From contig NZ_CP010979.1 of NCBI RefSeq assembly GCF_000498395.2, positions 1,488,001-1,552,000 of the forward strand: a stretch of 64,000 nt of DNA, written 5' to 3'. Below are positions 1 to 8,718 of this stretch, piece by piece. Every line of letters starts with the position of its first letter. Within the stretch, counting starts at the first letter, position 1. The position numbers and the translations under genes are program-made. Source of the stretch: Pseudomonas putida S13.1.2. Its GTDB lineage: Bacteria; Pseudomonadota; Gammaproteobacteria; Pseudomonadales; Pseudomonadaceae. Under the pieces are notes generated by a model that saw only the letters and a list, made by a program, of their open reading frames with translations, ran no database searches and was not told the origin of the DNA.

Positions 1-2124
1 ACGGCCATGGCCGACCACGTCGATGCCGGCAGCGGCCAGCGCGGCGGGCGTACCCCGGGTGCCGCGAACGGTAGTCTTGTTCCAGTTGAAGCCCAAGGTC
101 CAGCGCACATCGCCCCAGGCACCGAACTCGCTGGTGTGGTCACCCACCAGGTCGAGGCCGCGGGTGCGGGTGTCGAAGGCATTGGTGTAGTAGTTGATCC
201 AGGTGGTGCGCGCCAGGCCCAGCGATTCGAGGATGTCGCCAATGGCACCGGCACCGTTCTGCCGGTCGTAGAGGTTTTCGGTCAACAGGATGCGGTCGTC
301 GATGTCGATCAGGTAGGCGTCCAGGGTGACACTGGTGCGGCGCGCCGGTTGCCAGGTCAGGCCAAGGCCGGCGTTGCGCGATTTCTCCGGGTCGAGCTTG
401 TCGCCGCCGAATGCCAGCGCGGCGGCACTGCCGGGCGCCACGGTGCGGCGCAAGGCCGGCACCACATTGCCGTCGGCGTCCAGCGCGGTACGGTTGTCGC
501 TGACCGTGTAGCCACTCTGGGTCAGCGACGGTGCACGGAAACCACTACCCAGGGTGCCACGCAGCGCCACGGTTTCGCTCAGTTCATAGCGCGAATTGAG
601 CTTGAAGCTGGCGGTGTTGCCCGAGTCGTCGTCGTAGTGCTCGACGCGCGCGGCGGCGCCCAGGTACCAGCGCGGGGTCAGGTCCAGGCCGAGGTCGATG
701 TAAGCGGCATAGTTGTTGCGCTTCACATCGGCCTCGTCTTCCGGGCGGATGGTCAGCGCAGCCTGGGCGCCCACGGCGGTCTGGCCGTTGGCCAGCGCAT
801 AAAGCGGGTTGGGGCGCCCGTCGGCCAGGGTGGCCGGGTAGGTGTAGGGCCCGACGCTGTAGGCGATGGGGTCGCCGGCGAACGTCTGGAAGCGCTCCCA
901 GCGGTGCTCCAGGCCTGCCGAGACGCGGGTCGGTACCGCCAAGCCGAACAGGCCATCGAAGGCGCGGGTGATGTCCAGGTTGTTCACCCACTGGTCGAAC
1001 TGCAACGTCGCCAGGTCATCGAACGAGGTTGGCGAGGCCGGGCCATAGGTGGGGTTGATGGTCAGGTCGCTGGACTGTTGGTTCTTGTTGCGCCCGTAGG
1101 TGGTGGACAGGTCCCAGTCCCAGGCACCGGCAGCGCCTCGGGCGCCGAGCAGCCACTGGTAGTCGGTGTCCTTGATATTGTTGAGCGGGAAGTATCCGTC
1201 GGGGAACAACTCGGGAATCGAGGCATTGCTGTTGGGCAGGCGGTAATTGTTGAAGGCCTCGAGCTTGCGCTCGGCATAGGTGGCGAACGAATACAGCTTC
1301 AGGTCGTCGCTGATGGGGAGCTCGGCGTTGTAACCGAGGTTGAAGGCGCGCAGGTCGGGGTCGCCATTCTTCACAGCCCGATGGTCCCAGCCGGCCTGGC
1401 GGTCGTCTTCGAAGTAGGCGCGGTAATCGGGGGCGGCCTTGTCGATCCAGTTGGCGGTGCCGCGCTTGCGTGCCTCACCCGACAGGTGCAGGAAACCGCC
1501 ATCACCCAGGCTGAAACCTTGGTCGCCAGCCAGCTTGATGGTTTCCCCCTGGCCGCTGTACAGCTGGCCGTAGCTGCTTTCGTAATGGCCGCCGCTGCTG
1601 GCGCTCTTGAGGATGATGTTGATCACCCCGGCCACCGCATCAGAGCCGTACTGGGCGGCGGCGCTGTCTTTCAGCACTTCGATGTGTGACACGGCGCTGA
1701 CAGGGATCATGTCGATATCAACGGCGTTGGCACCGCTGTTGTCGGTCGAGCCGCTGGCCGGCACGCTGCTGTTGTGGCGGCGTTTGCCATTGACCAGCAC
1801 CAGGGTGTAGGCCGGGCCCAGGCTGCGGTTGCTCAGCGGCCGCACGCCAGACTGAAAGCCGGCGATGTTGGTGCCGAAGTTGAACGAGGGCAGCAGTTTG
1901 GAAATGGCCTCGGACAGCTCGGCGCGGCCGGTGCGCAACAGCTGTTCGCTGCTGATCACGTCGATGGGTGCCGGGCTGTCGGCCACGGTGCGCTGGTTGC
2001 CCCGCAGGCCGGTGGAGATCACCGTGACGGTGTCCAGGCGTTGGTCTTCGGTAGTTGAAGCAGCATCGGCGAACGGGGTGAGCAGACAGGCCAGGGGCAG
2101 GGCGAAAAACGGTGTTCTAGACAT
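1..2124 (-). CDS. TonB-dependent outer-membrane receptor (3' end beyond window)
   Basis: The minus-strand reading frame stays open from an ATG pair at 2127/2124 to the window edge, about 708 codons, so the C-terminal end of the barrel is missing. I prefer the second ATG because a GAGG sits five bases before it. The N-terminus is a signal peptide (FFALPLACLLTPFADA). A plug domain follows, with DTVTVISTGLRG near residue 33, VLVNGKRRH near 110 and IEVLKDSAAAQYGSDAVAGVINI near 150; beta-barrel sequence then runs to the edge. Family role: TonB-energised uptake of a scarce ligand across the outer membrane. It lies downstream of two LLM monooxygenases on the same strand, so an organosulfur ligand is more likely than a siderophore, but this is inferred from context only. 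Confidence 0.85.
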   Translation of the reverse strand, partial: MSRTPFFALPLACLLTPFADAASTTEDQRLDTVTVISTGLRGNQRTVADSPAPIDVISSEQLLRTGRAELSEAISKLLPSFNFGTNIAGFQSGVRPLSNRSLGPAYTLVLVNGKRRHNSSVPASGSTDNSGANAVDIDMIPVSAVSHIEVLKDSAAAQYGSDAVAGVINIILKSASSGGHYESSYGQLYSGQGETIKLAGDQGFSLGDGGFLHLSGEARKRGTANWIDKAAPDYRAYFEDDRQAGWDHRAVKNGDPDLRAFNLGYNAELPISDDLKLYSFATYAERKLEAFNNYRLPNSNASIPELFPDGYFPLNNIKDTDYQWLLGARGAAGAWDWDLSTTYGRNKNQQSSDLTINPTYGPASPTSFDDLATLQFDQWVNNLDITRAFDGLFGLAVPTRVSAGLEHRWERFQTFAGDPIAYSVGPYTYPATLADGRPNPLYALANGQTAVGAQAALTIRPEDEADVKRNNYAAYIDLGLDLTPRWYLGAAARVEHYDDDSGNTASFKLNSRYELSETVALRGTLGSGFRAPSLTQSGYTVSDNRTALDADGNVVPALRRTVAPGSAAALAFGGDKLDPEKSRNAGLGLTWQPARRTSVTLDAYLIDIDDRILLTENLYDRQNGAGAIGDILESLGLARTTWINYYTNAFDTRTRGLDLVGDHTSEFGAWGDVRWTLGFNWNKTTVRGTRGTPAALAAAGIDVVGHGR

Positions 2125-2212
2125 CATGTCCTCGGAGTACGGTGGAGCACGCAGGCGACTAGGCGCCAGGCCCTGACAGGGCTGGCGTAGGGTGTTTGGG
2201 AAAGTGTTTGCC

Positions 2213-2347
2213 TGCACCGCCTCTTCGCGGCGGTTCGACGCCTCGACATGCCCGCTCACACAGGAATTGCACAGGCCATGAGGTCAGTGATTTTCCTGTG
2301 GGAGCGGGCTCGTCGAGGCGTCGAACCGCCGCGAAGAGGCCGGTGCA
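2213..2347. repeat. REP-type inverted pair, 28-bp perfect arms
   Basis: Arms at 2220-2247 and 2312-2339 are perfect reverse complements. Outside them TGCACCG (2213-2219) pairs with CGGTGCA (2341-2347) across a one-base bulge. The pair fills the gap between the TonB receptor and the upstream monooxygenase and could end or stabilise that transcript. Its core (ggttcgacgcctcgac) differs from the other REP pairs in this window. Confidence 0.8.
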
Positions 2348-2359
2348 GCGAATGGAGAT

Positions 2360-3460
2360 CTAGGCTGTGCGGGTGCTGCGTCCAGCCTCATGCTGTTCTA
2401 CCAACGCCCGAATACGGGGAATGAGGTCCTGCCCGTATTCCACCGCATCCCGCAGTTGGTCGAACCCACGGAACAGGAAGGTAGTAACCCCCAGCTCGTA
2501 GTAGGCCAGTGCGGCCTCGGCCACCTGGTCTGCAGTGCCTACCAGCGAGGTGGAGTTACCGGCACCGCCGCCCAAAGCAGCAATCTCGGTCCACAGTCGG
2601 GTGTCATGCACCTTGCGCTGGCTGGCCAGCTGCACCAGGCGTTCGGAGCCGGCGTTGCTCTTGCCGAAGTTTTTCTCGCGGCGGTTGCCCTGGCGGATGC
2701 CGATGCGGGTCTGGGCGTCGGCCAGAATACGCTCGGCGCGGGCCCAGGCTTCGGCCTCGGTGCCGCCCAGGATCGGTCGCAACGACAGGCTGAAGCGGAT
2801 GTGTTTCTCGCGCCCGTAGCGGGCGGCGGCCTTGCGCACCTTGGCGATGCGCTCGCGTACCTGCTCCAGCGGTTCGCCCCACATCATGTAGACGTCGGCG
2901 TGCTTGGCGGCGACTTCAACCGCGGCGTCTGACGCACCGGAGAAGTAGATGGGCAAATGCTGCACCGGTTTGACCAAGGTCAGGTTGTCTTCAACGCGGT
3001 AGTGAGTGCCCTGGTGGTCGAAGGGCTCCTGGCGGGTCCAGGTGTTGCGCAGTACCTGCAGGTATTCATCGGTGCGGGCATAACGGGCATCCTTGTCGAG
3101 GAAGTCGCCATCGCGCTGCAGGTCGCCGCTGTCGCCGCCGGTGATGACGTTGATCGAGGCCCGGCCCCGGCTCAGTTGGTCGAGGGTGGCGAACTGGCGG
3201 GCGGCGAAAGTTGGCGCCTGGAAGCCCGGGCGGTGGGCGACCAGCAGGCCGATACGCTCGGTAAGCGCTGCCACGTAGCTGGCCAGGATCATCGAGTCCG
3301 GTGCACTGGTGTTGACTGCCAGCAATGCCTTGTCGAAACCGCCATATTCCTGGGCCTGGGAAAAGGCCTTGATGAACTCCAGATCAACCAGCGGGCCACG
3401 TGGCGCCTGGGATTCGCTGCTTTCCTGCGGGCCGATGAGGCCGATGAATTCGAGGCTCAT
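2360..3460 (-). CDS. LLM-class flavin-dependent monooxygenase, SsuD-like (alkanesulfonate monooxygenase family)
   Basis: This 366-residue protein matches the bacterial-luciferase-like (LLM) fold of the SsuD branch. Recognisable blocks are the N-terminal EFIGLIGP strand, GRASINVITGGD (SsuD has the equivalent GRALFNLVTGGD) near residue 100, FSGASDAA near 185 and a C-terminal DLIPRIR. SsuD relatives use FMNH2 and O2 to cleave C-S bonds of sulfonates, giving an aldehyde and sulfite, and need a separate flavin reductase; none is in the window. The gene starts 27 bases after the stop of the NtaA/DmoA-type monooxygenase, so the two are probably co-transcribed. The substrate cannot be assigned from sequence. 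Confidence 0.82.
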   Translation of the reverse strand: MSLEFIGLIGPQESSESQAPRGPLVDLEFIKAFSQAQEYGGFDKALLAVNTSAPDSMILASYVAALTERIGLLVAHRPGFQAPTFAARQFATLDQLSRGRASINVITGGDSGDLQRDGDFLDKDARYARTDEYLQVLRNTWTRQEPFDHQGTHYRVEDNLTLVKPVQHLPIYFSGASDAAVEVAAKHADVYMMWGEPLEQVRERIAKVRKAAARYGREKHIRFSLSLRPILGGTEAEAWARAERILADAQTRIGIRQGNRREKNFGKSNAGSERLVQLASQRKVHDTRLWTEIAALGGGAGNSTSLVGTADQVAEAALAYYELGVTTFLFRGFDQLRDAVEYGQDLIPRIRALVEQHEAGRSTRTA

Positions 3461-3487
3461 GAAACAGAACTCCTTGTCTGGGTGGGC

Positions 3488-4822
3488 TCAGGCAACCGCT
3501 GCCTGGCTGCGGCGCAGGGTGTTGCGGTTTTCTGGCACGCTGAGGCCGAAATTGTCGCGCAGGGTTTTACCGGTGTACTCACTGCGCACCAGGCCACGGG
3601 CTTGCAGCAGCGGAGCCACGTGTTCGGTGAAGTACTGCAGGCCATCCGGTAGCAACGAGTTGATGATGAAACCGTCGGCAGCGTCGTTTTCGAACCAGTG
3701 CTGCAAGGCATCGGCAACCTGCTCCGGGGTGCCGACGAAGTCTCTGCGCGGGCGCGAGAAGCGCAGTGCCAGTTCGCGCAGGCTCAGGCCTTCATCACGG
3801 GCCAGTTGCTTGAGCTGGTCCGAGGTGCCCTTGTGGCTGTCGTTGCCCAGGGTGCCGAGGTCGGGGAAGGGCGCATCCAGGTCATGTTGGCTGAAGTCGT
3901 AGTCGTTGAAGGGGCGACCCAGGGCAACCAGGGCATCCTCGATGCTCACCAGGTTGACGGCCTGCTGGTAGCGCTGTTCAACCTCCTCGGCGTTGCGGCC
4001 GACGATGGGGCGGATGCCGGGCAGGATGAACAGTGCGTCCGGGGCGCGGCCATGGCGCGCGGCACGCTGCTTGAGGTCCTGGTAATAGGCGTGGGCATCG
4101 TCGAACGATTCGGGGCTGACAAAGATGGCGTCGGCGTTTTGCGCCGCGAAGTTGCGGCCGTCTTCCGACACGCCAGCCTGGAAAATCAGCGGCTGGCCCT
4201 GGGGTGAGCGCTGGATGTTCAGCGGGCCCTTGACCTTGAAGTACTCGCCCTGGTGGCCGAGGGTGTGCAGTTTGGCCGGGTCGAAGAACTGCCCGCTTTG
4301 CTTGTCGCGGGTAAAGGCGTCGTCCTCCCACGAGTCCCACAGCCCCTTGACCACATCCACGTGCTCACGGGCAATCCGGTAACGCACGGCATGCGGCGGG
4401 TGTTCAGCCTTGCCGAAGTTGTCAGCGGTGCCGGAAAGCCAGGAGGTCACCACGTTCCAGCCTGCGCGCCCGCCGCTGATCAGGTCCAGCGAAGCGAATT
4501 GGCGTGCTACCTGGAACGGTTCGGTGTAGCTGACCGTGACCGTGGCTACCAGGCCGATGTGCTCTGTCAGCGCCGCCAGCGCCGAAAGAATGGTCAACGG
4601 CTCGAAACGGTTGAGGTAGTGCGGGCTGGAGCGGGCGTGGATGTGCAGGCTGTCGGCGATGAAGGCGAAGTCGAACTTTGCCGCCTCGGCCAGCTTTGCC
4701 TGCTGTTTGTAGAAGCCGAAATTGACACTGGCATCGGCCAGCGCCTCTGGGTGGCGCCATTCGCCCCAGCCGTGGCCGACGCCATGGATCATGGCGCCCA
4801 GGCGGATTTGTCGTTTGCTCAT
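3488..4822 (-). CDS. LLM-class flavin-dependent monooxygenase, NtaA/SnaA/DmoA type
   Basis: The product is 444 residues from the ATG at 4822 (MSKRQIRLGAMIHG). An in-frame ATG at 4867 would add 15 residues, but homology begins at the inner one. Family marks are GWGEWRHP near residue 19, FAFIADSL near 53, SGGRAGWNVVTS near 117 and the block KGPLNIQRSPQGQPLIFQAG near 210, typical of nitrilotriacetate and dimethylsulfide monooxygenase large subunits. These are reduced-flavin-dependent oxygenases that cleave C-N or C-S bonds. The same block occurs in the equally long protein at 18317-19651, so the two are paralogues. A promoter element shared with another operon lies about 200 bases upstream (5019-5046). 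Confidence 0.85.
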   Translation of the reverse strand: MSKRQIRLGAMIHGVGHGWGEWRHPEALADASVNFGFYKQQAKLAEAAKFDFAFIADSLHIHARSSPHYLNRFEPLTILSALAALTEHIGLVATVTVSYTEPFQVARQFASLDLISGGRAGWNVVTSWLSGTADNFGKAEHPPHAVRYRIAREHVDVVKGLWDSWEDDAFTRDKQSGQFFDPAKLHTLGHQGEYFKVKGPLNIQRSPQGQPLIFQAGVSEDGRNFAAQNADAIFVSPESFDDAHAYYQDLKQRAARHGRAPDALFILPGIRPIVGRNAEEVEQRYQQAVNLVSIEDALVALGRPFNDYDFSQHDLDAPFPDLGTLGNDSHKGTSDQLKQLARDEGLSLRELALRFSRPRRDFVGTPEQVADALQHWFENDAADGFIINSLLPDGLQYFTEHVAPLLQARGLVRSEYTGKTLRDNFGLSVPENRNTLRRSQAAVA

Positions 4823-5018
4823 CGGAATACCTGTGGGTTGTGCTGCAAATGGAATGGGGACAGCCATGCGTCACCTGGCCCGTGGGCGAAGATGAAGCAG
4901 GGGTGCGGGTGAGAGAGGTGGCATGCGTGCAAGGCTCCTGGGATGGTCGTGGTGGACGGCCTCCGCCAGGAAAGGGGTCGGTCTGGAGTGACCTTAGCGG
5001 GTGTGGGGTGGGGTTGTG

Positions 5019-5046
5019 AAAGGCTTTGTTGTTCTATGCTAATTAT
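5019..5046 (-). promoter_or_regulatory. Upstream element shared with 13454-13481 (24 of 28 bases)
   Basis: On the minus strand this stretch contains TTAGCATAGAAC, which recurs exactly upstream of the flavoprotein gene at 13391. Outside the 12-base core the two sites agree at 24 of 28 positions by my alignment. Both lie in AT-rich DNA upstream of sulfur-type oxygenase genes read in the same direction, so a common activator site or promoter is likely. The regulator is unknown. Confidence 0.5.
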
Positions 5047-5119
5047 GAAATACGAAAATAACAGTGGTGTTTCATAATGCTTTTTGTGCATTTTTAGTTT
5101 GAGGCTGATCTGAGATTTC

Positions 5120-5240
5120 TGGGGGCGCTTTGCGCCCCTTTCGCGGCACGAGGCCGCTCCTGCAAGTGACCGCGTGCCTTGAGGAAACGCGGTCCCTTGT
5201 AGGAGCGGCCTTGTGCCGCGAATGGGCTGCAAAGCAGCCC
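5120..5240. repeat. REP-type inverted pair
   Basis: Arms at 5140-5166 and 5196-5222 are reverse complements with two mismatches. Each is flanked by a small hairpin (for example GGGGGCGCTTTGCGCCCC). The pair sits between the ABC ATPase stop and the monooxygenase promoter. Confidence 0.8.
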
Positions 5241-5255
5241 CCGAGGCCTTCAAAC

Positions 5256-6878
5256 TCAAGCCGCGACAGTGACCAACCGCCCAGGCACGGCAGCAATCAA
5301 CTCTCGCGTGTAATCATTCGTCGGCCTGTCGAACACCTGCGCCACCGTCCCGCGCTCTACCACTTGCCCCTGGCGCAGCACCAGCACGTGGTCAGCCATG
5401 CTCGCTACCACCGCCAGGTCATGCGATACCAACACATAAGCCATGCCCAGCTCCCGTTGCAGCTCATCCAGCAGTGCCAGAATCTGTGCCTGCACCGACA
5501 CATCCAGCGCACTCACCGGCTCGTCGAGCAGTAACAGTTCTGGCTGTAGCGCCAGCGCCCGGGCGATGGCCACCCGCTGGCGCTGGCCGCCAGACAGTTC
5601 GCAGGGCAGGCGGTCAAGGTAGTTCAGTGGCAGGTGCACCCGCTCGATCAGTTCCCGCGCCCGCTGCTCCAGTGCTGCACCTTTGAGCAGGCCAAACGAC
5701 ACCAGCGGCTCGACGATGCTGTCGAACACCGTGAAACGCGGGTCGAGGGCGGCGAAGGGGTTTTGCTGGACCAGTTGCATGCGCCGGCGCAAGGGGCGGA
5801 ACTGGCGCCAGCCATGGCCCGTGACATCCTCCTGGTCGAACAGCACTCGGCCTTGGCTGGGCGTTTCCAGGCCCAGGGCAATACGCAGGGTGGTGCTCTT
5901 GCCCGAACCGGATTCACCGACGATGGCCAGCGTTTGTCCCGGGTGAACCTGCAAGTCCAGGCCCTGCAACGCGATAAAGCGGTTGTCCTGGCCTTTCACC
6001 TTGGGCAACTCGAACGTTTTGCCAACCCCCTGCAGGCTGAGGATCGGTTTTGAGCCGGGCGCCAGTTGCCGCGGCTGGCGACGGGCGCTGAATGCTGGCG
6101 CGGCATTGAGCAGGGCGCGGGTATAAGGGTGCTGCGTTGCCTGCAGGATCTGCGCAGGTGTGCCTTGTTCCACTAGCTCGCCCTGCTTCATCACCAGCAG
6201 GCGGTCGGCGCGGTCGGTGGCCATGCCCAGGTCGTGGGTGATGATCAGCAACGAGATGCCACGCTCGGCCACCAGCCGCTGCAAGTGATCGAGGATCTTG
6301 CGTTGCACGGTCACGTCCAGCGCGCTGGTGGGTTCGTCGGCGATGATCAGGCGTGGGTTACCGGCCAGGGCGATGGCGATCAGCACCCGCTGGCGCATGC
6401 CGCCAGACAGCTCGTGCGGGTACTGGCGGGCGCGCAGGCTCGGGTTGTCCAGGCCAACCTGGGCGAGTAGTGCAAGCACATCGGCATCGACGCTGCGCGA
6501 GCGGCCGCCTTGGGCCAGCACCAGCGCCTCGCCGATCTGCTGGCCAATGCGCAGGGTGGGGTTGAGGCTGACCATCGGGTCTTGCGGCACCAGGCCGACG
6601 GTACGCCCACGTAGCTGGCGTTTCTGTCGTTCGCTGGCGCGCACCACATCCAGCCCGTCGACCCACAACTGGCCACTGTCGATGCGCGCCGTGCCCGGTA
6701 ACAAGCCGAGCAGGGCGTTGGCCAAAGTCGACTTGCCCGAGCCTGACTCGCCGACAATGGCCACGGTCTCGCCCTGGGCCAGGCTGAAGGCAAGGTGCTT
6801 GACGGCCTGCGTAGCCTGGCCGGAGGCGTGATAACTGATGCTGAGGTCGCGTACCACAAGCAAAGGCTGGTCGTTCAT
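5256..6878 (-). CDS. ABC transporter ATP-binding protein, fused DppD-DppF type
   Basis: The protein has 540 residues from the ATG at 6878, which overlaps the permease stop by four bases (ATGA). Two complete nucleotide-binding domains lie in tandem, each with a GESGSGKST Walker A, and with signature motifs LSGGMRQR and LSGGQRQR. The adjoining Walker B strands are [12 protein letters not shown] and [12 protein letters not shown]. Both halves look catalytically intact. It powers the dipeptide/nickel-type importer encoded by the three genes immediately upstream. Single-chain duplicated ATPases of this kind are common in oligopeptide and glutathione-type importers. It is the last gene of the transporter block and is followed by a REP pair. 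Confidence 0.93.
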   Translation of the reverse strand: MNDQPLLVVRDLSISYHASGQATQAVKHLAFSLAQGETVAIVGESGSGKSTLANALLGLLPGTARIDSGQLWVDGLDVVRASERQKRQLRGRTVGLVPQDPMVSLNPTLRIGQQIGEALVLAQGGRSRSVDADVLALLAQVGLDNPSLRARQYPHELSGGMRQRVLIAIALAGNPRLIIADEPTSALDVTVQRKILDHLQRLVAERGISLLIITHDLGMATDRADRLLVMKQGELVEQGTPAQILQATQHPYTRALLNAAPAFSARRQPRQLAPGSKPILSLQGVGKTFELPKVKGQDNRFIALQGLDLQVHPGQTLAIVGESGSGKSTTLRIALGLETPSQGRVLFDQEDVTGHGWRQFRPLRRRMQLVQQNPFAALDPRFTVFDSIVEPLVSFGLLKGAALEQRARELIERVHLPLNYLDRLPCELSGGQRQRVAIARALALQPELLLLDEPVSALDVSVQAQILALLDELQRELGMAYVLVSHDLAVVASMADHVLVLRQGQVVERGTVAQVFDRPTNDYTRELIAAVPGRLVTVAA

Positions 6879-7765
6879 CGTGGGTGCTCCTCGAAGGTGC
6901 GGGCAAGGTGGTTGAGGCTGAACACCACGGCCACCACGAACAGGCCGGGCAGCAGCGACACCCAGGGTGCGGTGATCAGGAAGTGCCGGCCGTTGGCAAT
7001 CAAGGTGCCCCATTCGGCCGCTGGCGGTGCTGCGCCAAAACCGAGGAAACTCAGGCCGGCCGTGGCCAGGATGGCGGCGCCGAAGTCCAGCGTGGCCAGC
7101 ACGGCCACCGGCCCCCAGGCATTGGGCAGCACATGCCGCAGCAAGGTGCGGCGCCAGCTGGCGCCACCCAGGCGTGCGGCCTCGACATAGGGCAGGGTCT
7201 TGACCCGCAGCACTTCGCCGCGGGTGGTGCGGGCAAAGCCTGGGATGATGCCGACGCCGACGGCGATCGCCACCGGCACCGTGCCAAAACCGATGGCGGT
7301 GACAATGGCCAGGGCCAGCAGCAGGCCGGGCAGGGCCAGCAGCACGTCGACCAAGCGCATGAGGGCGGCATCCAGGCGCCCGCCGGCAAACCCGGCGAGT
7401 ACGCCCAGGCTCAACCCGCCCGCCAGGGCAATGCCAACCGCCAACAATGCGGCCTGCACCGACAGGCTGGCGCCATACACCACGCGGGTGTACAGGTCGC
7501 GGCCCAGCTCGTCGGTGCCGAACCAGTGGACGGCGTCAGGGGCCCGCAGCTTGTCGACGGGCGACGTGGCGTATGGGTCGAAGCTGGTCAGCCAGTGCGG
7601 CGCCAATGCCGCCAGCAGGGCGAACAGCACCACCACTAGCGCCAGGCTGAAGCCCGGGCGCGCCAGCAAAGGGGCGAGCGCCTGGCCGAGGCGCTGCAGG
7701 CGAGTGCGGCGCTTCCAGGTGGCTGGCGGGGCGGCGGCACGCAGGGGGTGAGTATCGGCGGTCAT
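6875..7765 (-). CDS. ABC transporter permease, DppC type
   Basis: A 296-residue inner-membrane protein with an N-terminal cytoplasmic tail (RRTRLQRLGQAL), a first membrane segment near residues 38-58 and then DAVHWFGTDELGRDLYTRVVYG, the hallmark of DppC/OppC permeases. The EAA-type loop reads EAARLGGASWRRTLLRHVLPN near residues 190-210 and contacts the ATPase. It starts two bases after the partner permease stops and overlaps the ATPase start by four bases, so the genes are translationally coupled. Confidence 0.92.
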   Translation of the reverse strand: MTADTHPLRAAAPPATWKRRTRLQRLGQALAPLLARPGFSLALVVVLFALLAALAPHWLTSFDPYATSPVDKLRAPDAVHWFGTDELGRDLYTRVVYGASLSVQAALLAVGIALAGGLSLGVLAGFAGGRLDAALMRLVDVLLALPGLLLALAIVTAIGFGTVPVAIAVGVGIIPGFARTTRGEVLRVKTLPYVEAARLGGASWRRTLLRHVLPNAWGPVAVLATLDFGAAILATAGLSFLGFGAAPPAAEWGTLIANGRHFLITAPWVSLLPGLFVVAVVFSLNHLARTFEEHPR

Positions 7766-7767
7766 GG

Positions 7768-8718
7768 TCAGGTCACCTTCGTGGCGTGGGCGATGCGGGG
7801 GTCAAGGTACGGGTACAGCAGGTCGACGATCAGGTTCACCAACACGAAGGCCGCCGCCGACACCGCGACAATCGCCAGCACTACCGGGATGTCCTGGCGC
7901 AGCACGGCTTCCTGGGCCAACCGGCCGACGCCATTGCGCGAAAAGATGGTCTCGACCAGTACCGCCCCGGACACTGTGTTGCCCACCTGCAAACCGACCA
8001 GGGTAAGAATGGGCAGGGCCGCATTGCGCAGGCCGTGCCGCGCCTGCACCTGCGCACGGCTCAGGCCTTTGGCGAACGCGGTGGCGATGTAGGGCTCCTG
8101 CCACACGCCCTGGAACCCGCGCTGCAACACCTGCGCGTACACCGCAGCACTGGGGATGGCCAGCGTCACCGCCGGCAGTACCAGGCTGGCAAAACCCTGG
8201 CTGCCAGTGGCCGGGAACCAGCCCAGGCCAAAGGCGAACACCTGTATCAGTAGCAGCCCCATCCAGAACACCGGTACCGAAAAACCCAGCGATGGCAAAC
8301 GCGATAGCGCCACCTTCAGCGGTTGCCATCGCAGGTAGGCGGTGAGGTAGGCCAGGCCGATGCCGCCAAGCAACGACAGTACGATGGCAAAGCCGGCCAG
8401 GGCGAGGGTTTGCGGCAGGCGCTCGGCCAGCAGCGCGGTCACCGGCCGGTTCAGTGACAGCGACTGGCCCAGGTCACCGTGCAGGGCCCGCCACAGCAGG
8501 TCGATGTACTGCTCGAAAATGCCCTTGTCCAGCCCGTAGTAGGCGCGCGCCTTGGCCAGGTCCTCGGGCGACAGGCCATCGGCTTCCATGCCCGATGCAC
8601 TGAGCATGATCGCCAGGGTGTCACCGGGCAGCAGATAGAGGATGAAGTAGGTGATGGTGTAGGCGCCCCACAGCACCAGCAGCGCCTGGCCGATGCGGCC
8701 GATCAGGTAGCGGTTCAT
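7768..8718 (-). CDS. ABC transporter permease, DppB type
   Basis: This 316-residue inner-membrane protein begins MNRYLIGRIGQALLVLWGAYTITYFILYLLPGD, the usual first segment and GD turn of DppB/OppB permeases. The EAA loop region reads YIATAFAKGLSRAQVQARHGLRNA near residues 215-240. Its ATG overlaps the stop of the binding-protein gene by four bases. Together with the DppC partner it forms the channel of the importer; the imported compound is not deducible. Confidence 0.92.
   Translation of the reverse strand: MNRYLIGRIGQALLVLWGAYTITYFILYLLPGDTLAIMLSASGMEADGLSPEDLAKARAYYGLDKGIFEQYIDLLWRALHGDLGQSLSLNRPVTALLAERLPQTLALAGFAIVLSLLGGIGLAYLTAYLRWQPLKVALSRLPSLGFSVPVFWMGLLLIQVFAFGLGWFPATGSQGFASLVLPAVTLAIPSAAVYAQVLQRGFQGVWQEPYIATAFAKGLSRAQVQARHGLRNAALPILTLVGLQVGNTVSGAVLVETIFSRNGVGRLAQEAVLRQDIPVVLAIVAVSAAAFVLVNLIVDLLYPYLDPRIAHATKVT

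Noticed and set aside
7..1689. 560-codon open frame on the plus strand
   Set aside because: It is the antisense shadow of the TonB receptor read on the minus strand, with low-complexity Val/Gly/Gln content and no family marks.
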